A stretch of DNA of 43,151 nt from Micrococcales bacterium (lineage in GTDB: Bacteria > Actinomycetota > Actinomycetes > Actinomycetales > Microbacteriaceae), in NCBI GenBank assembly GCA_947489135.1, contig CANLCU010000004.1, positions 1-43,151 on the forward strand, given 5' to 3'. The notes beneath the pieces were generated by a model. It did not search any database. It was not told the DNA's origin and saw nothing but the letters and a program-made list of their open reading frames with translations. Numbering within the stretch: the stretch's first letter is position 1; the number at the start of each line of letters is the position of its first letter. The translations under genes were made by a program, and so were the position numbers. Positions 10,600 to 20,848 of this stretch are shown in pieces.

Positions 10600-11571
10600 A
10601 TGGCTTTAACAGCTGAACTTAAAGATGAACTCGCAAGAGTTGAAGTAACTAAGAGCACTGTACGTGCGGCAGAGCTTGCGACAATTCTTCGTTTTTGTGG
10701 TGGTCTACATCTTGTTGCAGGCAGGATTGTTGTCGAGGTTGAAGTTGATACCGCACAACTTGCTCGAAGAGTAAGTAAAGATCTACACGAGGTCTATGGT
10801 GTTGACAGCGAGTTGGCTGTTATCTCAGCCGGTGGAATTAGGAAGACCGCTCATTACCGAATCAAGGTAACTGAGAATGCAGAGATTCTTGCTCGTCAGA
10901 CTGGACTAATTGATACTAAGAACCGTCCAGTAAGAGGTCTTCCTGCTGCTCTTGTTTCTGGAAGCAAAGCAGATGCAGAAGCCGTGTGGCGAGGAGCAAT
11001 TCTCGCTCACGGTTCACTCACTGATCCAGGAAGATCTGCAACTCTAGAGATTACCGCCCCTGGTAATGAAGCGGCTATGGCACTAGTTGGTATCGCTAGA
11101 AGACTGGATGTCTTTGCAAAGGTTCGAGAAGCTCGTGGCGTCTATCGAGTTGTAGTTCGAGAAGGCGATGCAATTGTCGAAATCCTCAAGCACGTTGGAG
11201 CTCACGGTGTGGTTCTAAAGTATGAAGAACTTCGTGTGAGGCGAGAAGTTCGGGGCAAACAGAACAGACTTGCAAACTTCGATAACGCTAACCTCATGAG
11301 ATCAGCTCAGGCGGCTGTTGCTGCTGGCCAAAGAGTGAAGCGTGCAATGGAGATTCTTGGCGATGACATTCCAGAGCACTTGAAGGTAGCAGGGGAACTG
11401 CGTCTAAATAACCGCGATGCCAGCCTGGATGATTTAGGAAGACTAGCTGTACCACCTTTAACTAAAGATGCCATCGCTGGACGCATCCGTCGTTTATTGG
11501 CTTTAGCGGATAAAGTTGCAGCAGAGCAGGGTATTCCAAACACTGAACTTGAATCACAAGAGAACGACTAA
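10600..11571 (+). CDS. whiA: WhiA DNA-binding regulator
   Basis: A 323-residue WhiA (DUF199) protein. Its N-terminal half resembles a LAGLIDADG homing-endonuclease fold without nuclease residues ([40 protein letters not shown]). The C-terminal half has a helix-turn-helix (around [17 protein letters not shown] and [16 protein letters not shown]). In Streptomyces it activates sporulation-division genes with WhiB; in non-sporulating actinobacteria it is thought to help control cell division. It starts two bases after rapZ, with a GGGAAAGAG ribosome binding site inside the end of rapZ. It is full length and well conserved. Confidence 0.96.
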   Translation: MALTAELKDELARVEVTKSTVRAAELATILRFCGGLHLVAGRIVVEVEVDTAQLARRVSKDLHEVYGVDSELAVISAGGIRKTAHYRIKVTENAEILARQTGLIDTKNRPVRGLPAALVSGSKADAEAVWRGAILAHGSLTDPGRSATLEITAPGNEAAMALVGIARRLDVFAKVREARGVYRVVVREGDAIVEILKHVGAHGVVLKYEELRVRREVRGKQNRLANFDNANLMRSAQAAVAAGQRVKRAMEILGDDIPEHLKVAGELRLNNRDASLDDLGRLAVPPLTKDAIAGRIRRLLALADKVAAEQGIPNTELESQEND

Positions 11572-11584
11572 TTAGGAGCAAATC

Positions 11585-12208
11585 ATGAGCAAATACGTAT
11601 TGCCAGACCTCAGCTACGATTACGGAGCTCTAGAGCCAAACATCTCTGGAAAGATCATGGAATTGCACCATGATAAGCATCACTTGGCTTATGTAAATGG
11701 TGCTAACTCAGCTCTAGACGCTCTAGCTGAAGCTAGAGACAAGAACGATTTGACCATGGTTAACAAGTTCCAGAAGGATCTTGCTTTCAACCTTGCAGGT
11801 CACGTCAATCACACTGTTTTCTGGAAGAACATGTCTCCTGAAGGTGGCGACAAGCCAACAGGCGAGCTAGCAGCGGCTATTGACGAGTATTTCGGCTCTT
11901 TTGACGCCTTTAGAGCCCACTTCACAGCCAGTGCACTAGGAATTCAGGGTTCTGGCTGGTCGATCCTGGTCTGGGACATCTTGGGTCAGAAACTTATCAT
12001 CGAACAGCTTTATGACCACCAGGGCAACCTTTCAGTGGGATCAATCCCGCTATTGATGCTCGATATGTGGGAGCACGCATTCTATTTGGACTATCAGAAC
12101 GTGAAGCCTGAGTATGTGAAAGCCTTCTGGAACATCGTAAATTGGACTGATGTTCAGGCTCGCTTCCTAGAGGCTAGCAAGAACACCTCAACTCTTCTGC
12201 TACCCTAA
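11585..12208 (+). CDS. sodA: Superoxide dismutase (Mn/Fe family)
   Basis: A 207-residue enzyme converting superoxide to hydrogen peroxide and oxygen. The N-terminal helical hairpin has [10 protein letters not shown] (28-37), which carries one metal ligand and the gateway Tyr. [11 protein letters not shown] gives the second ligand, and [11 protein letters not shown] the Asp and His ligands. The Gln in GIQGSGW resembles manganese enzymes, but metal choice cannot be fixed by eye. A good AGGAG ribosome binding site lies seven bases before the ATG. There is no signal peptide, so it acts in the cytoplasm. It sits 13 bases after whiA and may be partly read from that message. Confidence 0.96.
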   Translation: MSKYVLPDLSYDYGALEPNISGKIMELHHDKHHLAYVNGANSALDALAEARDKNDLTMVNKFQKDLAFNLAGHVNHTVFWKNMSPEGGDKPTGELAAAIDEYFGSFDAFRAHFTASALGIQGSGWSILVWDILGQKLIIEQLYDHQGNLSVGSIPLLMLDMWEHAFYLDYQNVKPEYVKAFWNIVNWTDVQARFLEASKNTSTLLLP

Positions 12209-12290
12209 AAGCAAGGTATCCCACCCGACGTTGAGTGGTTAGAAGCCAAAACAAACCCTCAAAATGCATCGTAAGCGGTGCCTGAAATAA

Positions 12291-13310
<1,020 letters not shown>

Positions 13311-13318
13311 TTCAATAG

Positions 13319-14521
13319 ATGCGCACACTAGCTGACCTTCCAGATCTAAAGTCAAAGCGGGTAATTGTCCGCTGCGATCTCAATGTCCCACTAGATGGTT
13401 CAAGAATCACAGACGATGGGCGTATCATCGCTTCTCTTCCCACCTTGAACTATCTTCTAGGCCTTGGTGCCAAGGTAATCGTTATTAGTCACCTTGGCAG
13501 ACCTGATGGAGCTCCAGTTAGCAAGTATTCATTGGAACCTGTGGCAAATCGTTTGGGAGAACTCCTAGATGCCTCCGTTACTTTCAGTTCAACAACTGTG
13601 GGAGAAGAAGCAGCTGAGAAAGTATCCAACCTTGAAGATGGTCAGGTACTAGTTCTTGAGAACCTAAGATTCAATCCAGGTGAGACAGCGAAGGATGAGG
13701 CCGAGCGTCTTGTCTTTGCTAAAGAGCTTGCCAGCTTTGGGGATTATTTTGTAAGTGATGGCTTCGGCGTTGTTCATCGCAAGCAGGCATCCGTGTATGA
13801 ACTTCCTGGGTTACTTACTAGTTCTGCTGGTTTCCTCATTCAAAAGGAACTGGAAGTTCTTACTAGGTTGACTCAAACACCGGAACGTCCTTACGCAGTG
13901 GTTCTCGGTGGTTCAAAAGTTTCAGACAAGCTTGGTGTGATTGATCACCTTCTGCCTCACGTCAATCAGTTGCTAATTGGTGGAGGAATGGTGTTCACAT
14001 TCTTGGCAGCCTTAGGACACAAAGTTGGTTCAAGTCTTCTCGAAGTAGATCAAATTGAGACTGTCCGTGGTTATCTAAAGCGTGCCGAAGAACTCGGTGT
14101 TGAAGTTGTATTACCAACAGACATAGTTGTTGCTAGCAAATTTGGAGCAGACGCCGAGGTTTTAATCACCAAAGCATCTGAGATTGAAGAAACACCTTTC
14201 GGTGCTTCGGGTCTGGGTTTGGACATCGGTCCAGAAAGTGCTCTTGCGTTCGCTGAGGTTATTCGTTCAGCAAAAACTGTTTTCTGGAATGGGCCAATGG
14301 GTGTTTTTGAAATTGATGCCTTTGCTAACGGAACGAAGCAAGTTGCGCAGGCGCTTAGCGATGTTGATGGATTGTCTGTTGTCGGTGGAGGCGATTCTGC
14401 TGCAGCTGTTCGTATTCTTGGGTTCGAAGACTCTGCTTTCTCACACATCTCAACCGGTGGTGGGGCTAGCCTAGAATTCCTAGAGGGTAAAACAATGCCA
14501 GGATTAGAGGTTTTGAAGTGA
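13319..14521 (+). CDS. pgk: Phosphoglycerate kinase
   Basis: A 400-residue enzyme transferring phosphate from 1,3-bisphosphoglycerate to ADP. RCDLNVPLD (19-27) and SHLGRPDG hold substrate-binding residues. ENLRFNPGETAKDE and VLGGSKVSDKLGVIDHL mark the hinge and nucleotide sites, and FWNGPMGVFE and GGGDSAAAV the C-terminal domain. The usual DAFGTAHR motif is seen as DGFGVVHRKQAS, a mild variant. It begins eight bases after gap. The last four bases, GTGA, are shared with the GTG start of tpiA, so the two are translationally coupled. Confidence 0.97.
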   Translation: MRTLADLPDLKSKRVIVRCDLNVPLDGSRITDDGRIIASLPTLNYLLGLGAKVIVISHLGRPDGAPVSKYSLEPVANRLGELLDASVTFSSTTVGEEAAEKVSNLEDGQVLVLENLRFNPGETAKDEAERLVFAKELASFGDYFVSDGFGVVHRKQASVYELPGLLTSSAGFLIQKELEVLTRLTQTPERPYAVVLGGSKVSDKLGVIDHLLPHVNQLLIGGGMVFTFLAALGHKVGSSLLEVDQIETVRGYLKRAEELGVEVVLPTDIVVASKFGADAEVLITKASEIEETPFGASGLGLDIGPESALAFAEVIRSAKTVFWNGPMGVFEIDAFANGTKQVAQALSDVDGLSVVGGGDSAAAVRILGFEDSAFSHISTGGGASLEFLEGKTMPGLEVLK

Positions 14522-15306
14522 GTGTAGAAAGAGTTCCATTCATCGCAGGTAACTGGAAGATGAACCTGGATCACCAGCAAGCGATAGCTCTTGTACAGAA
14601 ATTGTCCTGGACTCTAGCCGATGCAAACCACGACTACACCAAGACAGAGGTTGCTGTATTCCCTCCGTTTACCGATCTTCGCACTGTGCAGACACTCATC
14701 AGCGCTGAAAAGTATTCAATCTCTCTTGGTGCACAAGATCTAAGTCAGCACGATTCAGGTGCTTACACAGGTGACATATCAGGTGCTTTCCTAAATAAGC
14801 TTGATGTTCAGTACGTACTGATTGGACACAGCGAGCGCAGAAGTTACCACCACGAGGATGACACTGTTGTTCAAGCAAAGGTCGCTGCAGCCTTCAAACA
14901 TGGCTTGGTACCAGTAATTTGCGTTGGTGAGACTCTAGAAGAGCTAGAAGCAGAAGGTCAGAGTTCTGTCCCAGTTCGACAGATCTTGGCTGCTCTATCG
15001 GGTCACGCGAAAGTAGGCGAGTTCATTGTCGCCTACGAGCCTGTTTGGGCTATTGGAACTGGTCAGGTTGCTACTCCTGAACAGGCTGCAGCTGTTGCAG
15101 GCAAGATTAGAGAGGCTATTGAAGGTCTTCTAGGCCCAGAAGTAGCCCAGAGCACCAGAATCCTTTATGGCGGCTCAGTAAAGGCTGCAAACGTGGCCGG
15201 ATTCCTTAGAAGTCCTGAAGTTGACGGGGTTTTGGTGGGTGGAGCTAGCCTGGATGTTGACGAGTTCTCAGGCATATCTCGCTTCCTAAAGCACCTAACC
15301 TTATAA
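14518..15306 (+). CDS. tpiA: Triosephosphate isomerase
   Basis: A 262-residue TIM-barrel enzyme interconverting dihydroxyacetone phosphate and glyceraldehyde 3-phosphate. Catalytic residues are visible: Lys14 in AGNWKMN, His104 in IGHSERR and Glu174 in AYEPVWAIGTG. The phosphate-binding loop YGGSVKAANV and GVLVGGASL close the barrel. The GTG start lies in the GTGA overlap with pgk, and the conserved PFIAGNWKMN begins only seven residues later, supporting that start. It is the third gene of the gap-pgk-tpiA operon. Confidence 0.97.
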   Translation: MSVERVPFIAGNWKMNLDHQQAIALVQKLSWTLADANHDYTKTEVAVFPPFTDLRTVQTLISAEKYSISLGAQDLSQHDSGAYTGDISGAFLNKLDVQYVLIGHSERRSYHHEDDTVVQAKVAAAFKHGLVPVICVGETLEELEAEGQSSVPVRQILAALSGHAKVGEFIVAYEPVWAIGTGQVATPEQAAAVAGKIREAIEGLLGPEVAQSTRILYGGSVKAANVAGFLRSPEVDGVLVGGASLDVDEFSGISRFLKHLTL

Positions 15307-15313
15307 TTTACAA

Positions 15314-15332
15314 GGGAGATTACCATTCTCCC
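15314..15332 (+). other. Hairpin between tpiA and secG
   Basis: A six-pair G+C-rich stem, GGGAGA with TCTCCC, encloses a seven-base loop. No T-run follows, so it is more likely an mRNA processing or stability element than a full terminator. It separates the glycolytic genes from secG. Confidence 0.4.
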
Positions 15333-15352
15333 GGAAACGAAAGAACAGACAA

Positions 15353-15601
15353 ATGACCGGAATCATCATCGCTTTGAACATCCTTCTAGGTGTTACTAGC
15401 TTGCTACTTACTCTCCTCATCCTTCTTCACAAGGGACGTGGTGGAGGTCTAAGCGACATGTTCGGTGGTGGAATCAACAACACAATGGGTTCATCAGGTG
15501 TTGCTGAGCGTAACTTGAACCGAATCACCGTCATTCTTGGTCTTGTTTGGGTTGTAACAGTAATCATTCTTGGCCTAGCGTCAACTTATTCTTGGGTATA
15601 G
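15353..15601 (+). CDS. secG: Preprotein translocase subunit SecG
   Basis: An 82-residue membrane protein with two hydrophobic helices (about residues 3-25 and 53-76) joined by a glycine-rich loop, HKGRGGGLSDMFGGG. This is the standard SecG layout. It helps SecYE and SecA move proteins across the membrane. A GAAAG lies about ten bases before the ATG. rbpA starts three bases after its stop. A tpiA-secG arrangement is widespread in Gram-positive bacteria. Confidence 0.95.
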   Translation: MTGIIIALNILLGVTSLLLTLLILLHKGRGGGLSDMFGGGINNTMGSSGVAERNLNRITVILGLVWVVTVIILGLASTYSWV

Positions 15602-15604
15602 CTT

Positions 15605-16012
15605 ATGAGTGGTAATACAGCAGCGATCAGAGGTTCTCGTGTTGGAGCTGGCCCAATGGGTGAGCAGGACAATGGTTTCCAAGCAGAACGTGTAACTATC
15701 AGTTACTACTGTTGCAACAACCACAGCTTCTCATCATCATTCGCATCAAGCGTAGAAACTTCAGAACTTCCAGTTGAACAGGACTGCCCACACTGTGGTC
15801 TTCCTGCCGGACAAGACAAAGACAACCCACCGCAGATTGCAAAGCACGAGCCATACAAGACTCACCTTGCTTACGTGAAGGAAAGAAGAACAGCACAAGA
15901 AGCTAAGGATCTTCTTGACGAAGCTGTGGCTTTAGTTAGAGAGCGTCGCGTTCGTCTTCTAGCAGAAGCAAAAGCGGAAGCTAAGAAAGCAGCAAAGACC
16001 AAAAAGTCTTAG
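15605..16012 (+). CDS. rbpA: RNA polymerase-binding protein RbpA
   Basis: A 135-residue actinobacterial transcription factor that binds the primary sigma factor and RNA polymerase and stabilises the open complex. The family start MSGNTAAIRGSRVGAGPMGE is followed by a core with cysteines in YYCCNNH and DCPHCGLPAG, and then the sigma-interaction region EPYKTHLAYVKERR. The C-terminal tail (last 20 residues, lysine- and alanine-rich) is longer than in Streptomyces. RbpA places the genome firmly in the actinobacteria. The stop at 16010-16012 directly abuts the stop of pgl on the other strand. Confidence 0.97.
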   Translation: MSGNTAAIRGSRVGAGPMGEQDNGFQAERVTISYYCCNNHSFSSSFASSVETSELPVEQDCPHCGLPAGQDKDNPPQIAKHEPYKTHLAYVKERRTAQEAKDLLDEAVALVRERRVRLLAEAKAEAKKAAKTKKS

Positions 16013-16747
16013 TTAGCAGCTCCAGAAAGCAGCACCTGCTGCTTCATCAATAATCCACAAAGTTTGATCTTTAGCTTCAACCTTTGCTCCCGGCAGATCA
16101 CATTCTGGATTCTTGTGAACCGACTCAACTACCTCAGCTTTATCAATACCTGCAACAACAAAAATGATCTTTTCCGAACGATTAATCAGATCCAGGGAGA
16201 AACTTAGTCTCTCAGATGGTGGCTTAGGGGAGTTATCTACCGCGACTACTAAATCTCCATCGTGATTCATTCCTGGAAATAGTGAGGCCACGTGTCCATC
16301 AGGACCCATGCCAAGAATAGTGAGATCCATAGCTGGCTCACTATCGCCAAAGACTGTCTTCATGTGCGCAGAGAACACTCTTCGTGCAGTCTCGAGTTCT
16401 AATCCATCATCAGATGAAGGAAATGGGTGAATCTTTTCTGATTCTGCTCCGAGCACATTCGGCATGGCAGTCTTTGCCTGAATAAAGTTTCGATCTTTTG
16501 AGTTAGTCTCTACGAATCTTTCATCACCCCACCAGAAATGCACTTTAGAGACGTCTAGATTTTGCTCTGCAATAGCCTTGCCGAGAACTTCCAGGGTCAA
16601 AATTCCGACGGTTCCACCGGTTAGTGCGATGTGAACTGAATTTTTCTTCTTCTCTAGAACGTTCTTTATGGTTTCAATGATCTCAAAAGAAGCTTGCTGA
16701 GCAACATCTATTGCGTTAGTCGCTTTGTGTACTTCAACTGATTTCAT
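16013..16747 (-). CDS. pgl: 6-phosphogluconolactonase
   Basis: A 244-residue DevB-type lactonase that hydrolyses 6-phosphogluconolactone, the second step of the oxidative pentose-phosphate path. The sugar-phosphate isomerase-like motifs GGTVGI, FWWGDERFV and GMGPDGHVASLFPG are present, and its length is normal. It is the last gene of the tkt-tal-pgi-zwf-opcA-pgl operon, 29 bases after opcA. Its stop codon touches that of rbpA with no gap, so transcripts from both sides must overlap or end inside coding sequence. Confidence 0.95.
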   Translation of the reverse strand: MKSVEVHKATNAIDVAQQASFEIIETIKNVLEKKKNSVHIALTGGTVGILTLEVLGKAIAEQNLDVSKVHFWWGDERFVETNSKDRNFIQAKTAMPNVLGAESEKIHPFPSSDDGLELETARRVFSAHMKTVFGDSEPAMDLTILGMGPDGHVASLFPGMNHDGDLVVAVDNSPKPPSERLSFSLDLINRSEKIIFVVAGIDKAEVVESVHKNPECDLPGAKVEAKDQTLWIIDEAAGAAFWSC

Positions 16748-16776
16748 GATTGATACCTTCTATACCCTTGAAGCTT

Positions 16777-17700
16777 CTATTTCTTGAATCCAGCAAGGAT
16801 TAGGGCACCGAAGGCATCATCGCTATCTAGGCGACGCAGGTCTTCAATCAAGCAATCTCTTAGAGATCTGCGAGGTAGATTGATGTCTCTTGTCGGCTGT
16901 GAAGGTTGGAAGAGAGTTGCTACATCAGGAGAATTTCGAACAATTTCCATCTCACCAGATTCGCGCTCAAGTTTTACACCCTTGATGCCAGAAACAGCTT
17001 TACCGCGATCAGTTCTAACTAGTTCAACTTCAACACCAAGTTTCTGACCAAGCCATGAAGCTAGTAGGTCAGTACTTGGAGAGTCGACAGCTCCCGTGAC
17101 AATTACTTTTGTAATCGGGTCATAAGGAGGCTGGTCAAGGATTGCTGCAAGCTGAGCTCGCCAAAGTGTCAGTCGGGTCCAAGCAAAGTCGCTGTCGCCA
17201 GGTTCATAGTTGTTGGCAAGTGAAACTAACCACGCGTGCGGGTCTTTTTGACTAGCCGCATCTGTAATTCTTCGTTGAGCGATACGACCGATTGCAGAGG
17301 TTGATGGCTTGATAGGTGCTTCACCAGGCCACCAGGCAACTACAGGAGCGTCTGGAAGAAGCAATCCTGTAACAAGACTCTCTGGATCGCTAGCAGCTTC
17401 GCCATAGGCTCTCAGCACAACAACTTCAGAAGCACCAGCATCGCCACCAACACGAATTTCGGCATCAAGTCTTGGTTCTGCACTGCTTTGTGTGTCCTCA
17501 TCGGCCAACACGATGATTCGACATGGGTGAGCACGTGAAGCTTCATTCGCTGCAAGAATTGCTTCTTCGATACCAGCGAATTTTGTCTGAACTAGGAGTG
17601 TGAGCACTCTTCCTAGGGCGACAGCGCCACCTTCTTCACGGATAGTGACTAGTTCCCTAGAGATAAGTGAAGTGGTTGTGTTTTCTAGATTCTTAATCAC
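16777..17700 (-). CDS. opcA: Glucose-6-phosphate dehydrogenase assembly protein OpcA
   Basis: A 307-residue OpcA-family protein, found in actinobacteria and cyanobacteria next to zwf and needed for active or redox-controlled glucose-6-phosphate dehydrogenase. An in-frame TTG at 17712 is possible, but the GTG at 17700 is preferred. It forms a GTGA overlap with the zwf stop, and it gives an N-terminus MIKNLENTTT close to the MIxxLxxTTT start common in the family. VVLRAYGEA, LLPDAPVVAWWPG and the central DPHAWLVSLANNYEPGDSDFAWTR region (in two pieces) mark the family. No catalytic motif is recognised. Confidence 0.92.
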   Translation of the reverse strand: MIKNLENTTTSLISRELVTIREEGGAVALGRVLTLLVQTKFAGIEEAILAANEASRAHPCRIIVLADEDTQSSAEPRLDAEIRVGGDAGASEVVVLRAYGEAASDPESLVTGLLLPDAPVVAWWPGEAPIKPSTSAIGRIAQRRITDAASQKDPHAWLVSLANNYEPGDSDFAWTRLTLWRAQLAAILDQPPYDPITKVIVTGAVDSPSTDLLASWLGQKLGVEVELVRTDRGKAVSGIKGVKLERESGEMEIVRNSPDVATLFQPSQPTRDINLPRRSLRDCLIEDLRRLDSDDAFGALILAGFKK

Positions 17701-19238
17701 GGACGTCTCCAAGCTCTGCCGTCAGCAGCCATCATTTTGTCTGCAGAATCAGGTCCCCAGGTACCAGGGCGATAAGGTTCTGGTTTGCCATTCTTCGCCC
17801 AGTATTCTTCGATTGGATCAAGAATTATCCAAGAGAGCTCTACTTCTTCATGTCTAGGGAATAGCGGTGGGTCTCCAAGAAGAACATCGAGGATAAGTCG
17901 CTCATAAGCTTCTGGGCTAGCTTCGGTAAATGCATGTCCATAGCCAAAGTCCATGGTTACATCTCTAACCTGCATGCCAACGCCAGGAACCTTAGAACCA
18001 AATCTGATTGTTACACCTTCATCCGGCTGGACTCGAATAACTAAAGCATTCTGTCCAAGAGCAGATGTTTGACTCTCGCCGAAAATCTGCTGCGGAGCAC
18101 GCTTGAAAACAATTGCAATTTCAGTCACTCTTCTGCCTAAACGCTTACCAGCACGCAGATAGAAAGGAACACCAGCCCAGCGTCGAGTATTTATGTCCAA
18201 TCGCATCGCAGCGAAGGTTTCTGTCACGGAGTCTGGATTCATACCTTCTTCATCAAGGAAACCAGTTACTTTCTCGCCACCTTGCCACCCACCAACGTAC
18301 TGACCACGTGATGTGTGTTTTCCTAGATCATCAGGAAGCCGAACAGCTGATAGAACTTTCTCTTTCTCTGCACGCAGGTCTGCCGCGTCAAATGACACAG
18401 GCTCTTCCATCGCGGTTAGAGCAAGTAGTTGTAGCAAGTGGTTTTGAATGACGTCTCTTGCTGCGCCGATGCCGTCGTAATAACCTGCTCTACCGCCAAC
18501 ACCAATGTCTTCAGCCATTGTGATCTGTACGTGATCGATGTAGTTGTTGTTCCAGAGAGGCTCGTAAAGCTGGTTAGCAAATCTAAGAGCCAGAATGTTT
18601 TGAACAGTTTCTTTTCCTAGGTAGTGGTCAATTCTAAAGATTGAGTCTGCTGGGAATACTGATTCGACAACTTCATTGAGTTCACGAGCAGATTGAAGAT
18701 CGTGGCCAAATGGCTTCTCAATGACAACTCTTCTGAACTGATCAGGTTTAGGGTCTGCTAGTCCAGAACGGGAGAGTTGCTGAGTTACCAATGGGAATGC
18801 CTTTGGGGGAATACTTAGGTAAAAAGCGTGGTTACCGTTTGTTCCCCGTTCAGCATCAAGTGTCTCGATTGTCTCTCGCAGCTTGTCGAAAGCCGCGTCA
18901 TCACCGAATTCCCCTGAAACAAATCGAATGCCACGGGAGAGCTGCTCCCAAATCTCTTCACTCCATGGAGTTCTTGCATACTCCTTAACTGCCTCTTTAA
19001 CTACAAGTCCGAAATCCTGGTCTTCCCAGTCTCGTCTAGCGAAACCAACAAGCGAGAATCCAGGTGGAAGCAAACCGCGGTTAGCTAGGTCGTATACGGC
19101 AGGCATAAGCTTCTTGCGGCTTAGGTCACCAGTTACACCAAAGATGATTAGGCCAGAAGGTCCAGCAATACGATTGAGTCTTCGATCTAGCGGGTCTCTA
19201 AGTGGGTTAACACCAGGACCTAACTTCACTTCACTCAT
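17697..19238 (-). CDS. zwf: Glucose-6-phosphate 1-dehydrogenase
   Basis: A 513-residue enzyme oxidising glucose 6-phosphate to the lactone and producing NADPH, the entry to the oxidative pentose-phosphate path. The nucleotide-binding motif GVTGDLS is at 34-40, followed by RKKLMPAVYDL. The substrate motif RIDHYLGKE contains the catalytic histidine, and VIEKPFG and the RWAGVPFYLRAGKRL region are also present. Its stop overlaps the opcA start by four bases, fitting a requirement for both proteins together. It starts 14 bases after pgi. Confidence 0.97.
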   Translation of the reverse strand: MSEVKLGPGVNPLRDPLDRRLNRIAGPSGLIIFGVTGDLSRKKLMPAVYDLANRGLLPPGFSLVGFARRDWEDQDFGLVVKEAVKEYARTPWSEEIWEQLSRGIRFVSGEFGDDAAFDKLRETIETLDAERGTNGNHAFYLSIPPKAFPLVTQQLSRSGLADPKPDQFRRVVIEKPFGHDLQSARELNEVVESVFPADSIFRIDHYLGKETVQNILALRFANQLYEPLWNNNYIDHVQITMAEDIGVGGRAGYYDGIGAARDVIQNHLLQLLALTAMEEPVSFDAADLRAEKEKVLSAVRLPDDLGKHTSRGQYVGGWQGGEKVTGFLDEEGMNPDSVTETFAAMRLDINTRRWAGVPFYLRAGKRLGRRVTEIAIVFKRAPQQIFGESQTSALGQNALVIRVQPDEGVTIRFGSKVPGVGMQVRDVTMDFGYGHAFTEASPEAYERLILDVLLGDPPLFPRHEEVELSWIILDPIEEYWAKNGKPEPYRPGTWGPDSADKMMAADGRAWRRP

Positions 19239-19252
19239 TGAGTTGTATCTCC

Positions 19253-20848
19253 TTAGCCGATTGCTCGCAAAATAGTATTGAAATCTTCAACAGGGTTATT
19301 CAATGTCAGTGTCAGAACTGGTCTACCCAAATCTGCTAGAACTTTTGCATCACCCGCAGCTTGAGAAGCAATGAGTTCACCGAAGGTAAAATCTCTACCT
19401 GGAACCTGAACATCTTCATTTGTCTTAGCGACTAACTGAAGGAACACACCCAGGCGTGGTCCACCTTTGTGGTACTGACCGGTTGAATGAAGGAATCGTG
19501 GAGCCCACCCAAATGTAGTTGGGCGATCTGCAACAGAAGACAAAGCATCTCTAAGTGCTTCAGCACTGACCGGAGCAGTTCTATCCATGTATGCATGAAC
19601 TGAAATGTAGCCATCTGATGCAAGTTCTGAAAGAAGCTTCACTAGCGCTGTTGGAACTCCGGTGATGCCATCTAGGTCTAGGGCATGAGCACTAACTTCG
19701 ATTGACTCAAAGGTGAATTGGCTTGCAGTAGCTGCAGATCTTTGCTCTAGCATTCCACGAGCGGCAATCTTCGCTGATTCAACATCAGGCTGATCAAAAG
19801 GATTAATTCCAATCAATCTGCTTGCTACAGCGGTTGCGAATTCCCACAACAGGAATTGGGCACCTAGGGGAGCGGCAATACTCACCCCATCGTCCAGAAC
19901 TGAATGGTCGGTAGCGGAGATCTTCACAAGTAACATGTCATTTAGGTCCGCGAAAGTCTCGTAGCTGGAAGCTTGCAGAACGACAGGTAGAACTCCCTTT
20001 GATAGTTTCCCAGTTGATTCTGCTACCAACTGTTCAATCCAATCTCCGAAACCAGGTAGAGAGGAGTCAGCAACGAGACCAATCTTGTCCCTTAGTTCTT
20101 TGCCGTTAGATGATCTTGCAAGAGCAGCACCAAGAACTAATCCTGGGTTAGATGAATCATCATTGCTAAGCGATGCTGCTGCTTCTTGTGCCTGATTAAG
20201 AATCTCTTGAATGTCGACACCGGCTAGCCCAGAAGGAACCAATCCGAAAGCTGTTAGAGCCGAATAACGTCCACCTACCGTTGGATCTGCATTGAATACT
20301 TTGTAGCCATCTGCTTTCGCAGCAGCCTCCATAGGTGAACCAGGATCTGTGACAATAACGATTCGTTCTGTTTTCTCAATGCCTGCAGCAGTGAATGACT
20401 CTTCAAAGATTCTCTTCTGCGAGTCAGTCTCGACAGTTGAACCTGATTTAGACGAGACAACAATTGCAGTTCGTGCAATGTCTTTGCTCACGACTGAACG
20501 AACTTGGTCCGGGGATGTTGAATCTAGAACAACTAATTCAACGCCGTACTTGTTGGTGATTACCTCTGGAGCAAGAGATGAGCCACCCATGCCACACAAT
20601 ACAAAACGATTGATGCCTTGTGCTCTGAAGGAATCTCTTAGAGCCATGATTTCAGAAACTAGGTATTGCGAATCAGTTGCAGATGTGACCCAGCCAAGAC
20701 GGATTGATGATTCAGCTTCCGCGTCTTTACCCCACAGAGTGAAATCCTTGGCTGCAATTCTGCTTGCTACTTTGTCTGCTACCAATGTTTCTAAAGTTGA
20801 TTCAACTGCTTTGGCTGCTGAACCGAAGACTCTAACGCTTGTTGACAT
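19253..20848 (-). CDS. pgi: Glucose-6-phosphate isomerase
   Basis: A 531-residue actinobacterial-type phosphoglucose isomerase. SIS-fold motifs are seen: LCGMGGSSLAPEV near the substrate phosphate site, VVSSKSGSTVET, and VTDPGSPMEAAA. The C-terminal half has ESTGKLSKGVLPVV and FLHSTGQYHKGGPRLG. It links glycolysis to the pentose-phosphate genes on either side, allowing fructose 6-phosphate from tkt and tal to cycle back to zwf. The start codon shares one base with the tal stop (TAATG). Confidence 0.93.
   Translation of the reverse strand: MSTSVRVFGSAAKAVESTLETLVADKVASRIAAKDFTLWGKDAEAESSIRLGWVTSATDSQYLVSEIMALRDSFRAQGINRFVLCGMGGSSLAPEVITNKYGVELVVLDSTSPDQVRSVVSKDIARTAIVVSSKSGSTVETDSQKRIFEESFTAAGIEKTERIVIVTDPGSPMEAAAKADGYKVFNADPTVGGRYSALTAFGLVPSGLAGVDIQEILNQAQEAAASLSNDDSSNPGLVLGAALARSSNGKELRDKIGLVADSSLPGFGDWIEQLVAESTGKLSKGVLPVVLQASSYETFADLNDMLLVKISATDHSVLDDGVSIAAPLGAQFLLWEFATAVASRLIGINPFDQPDVESAKIAARGMLEQRSAATASQFTFESIEVSAHALDLDGITGVPTALVKLLSELASDGYISVHAYMDRTAPVSAEALRDALSSVADRPTTFGWAPRFLHSTGQYHKGGPRLGVFLQLVAKTNEDVQVPGRDFTFGELIASQAAGDAKVLADLGRPVLTLTLNNPVEDFNTILRAIG

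Noticed and set aside
17600-19275. Several plus-strand frames of 60-130 codons opposite opcA and zwf
   Set aside because: They lie wholly antisense to strongly conserved enzymes and show no family motif.
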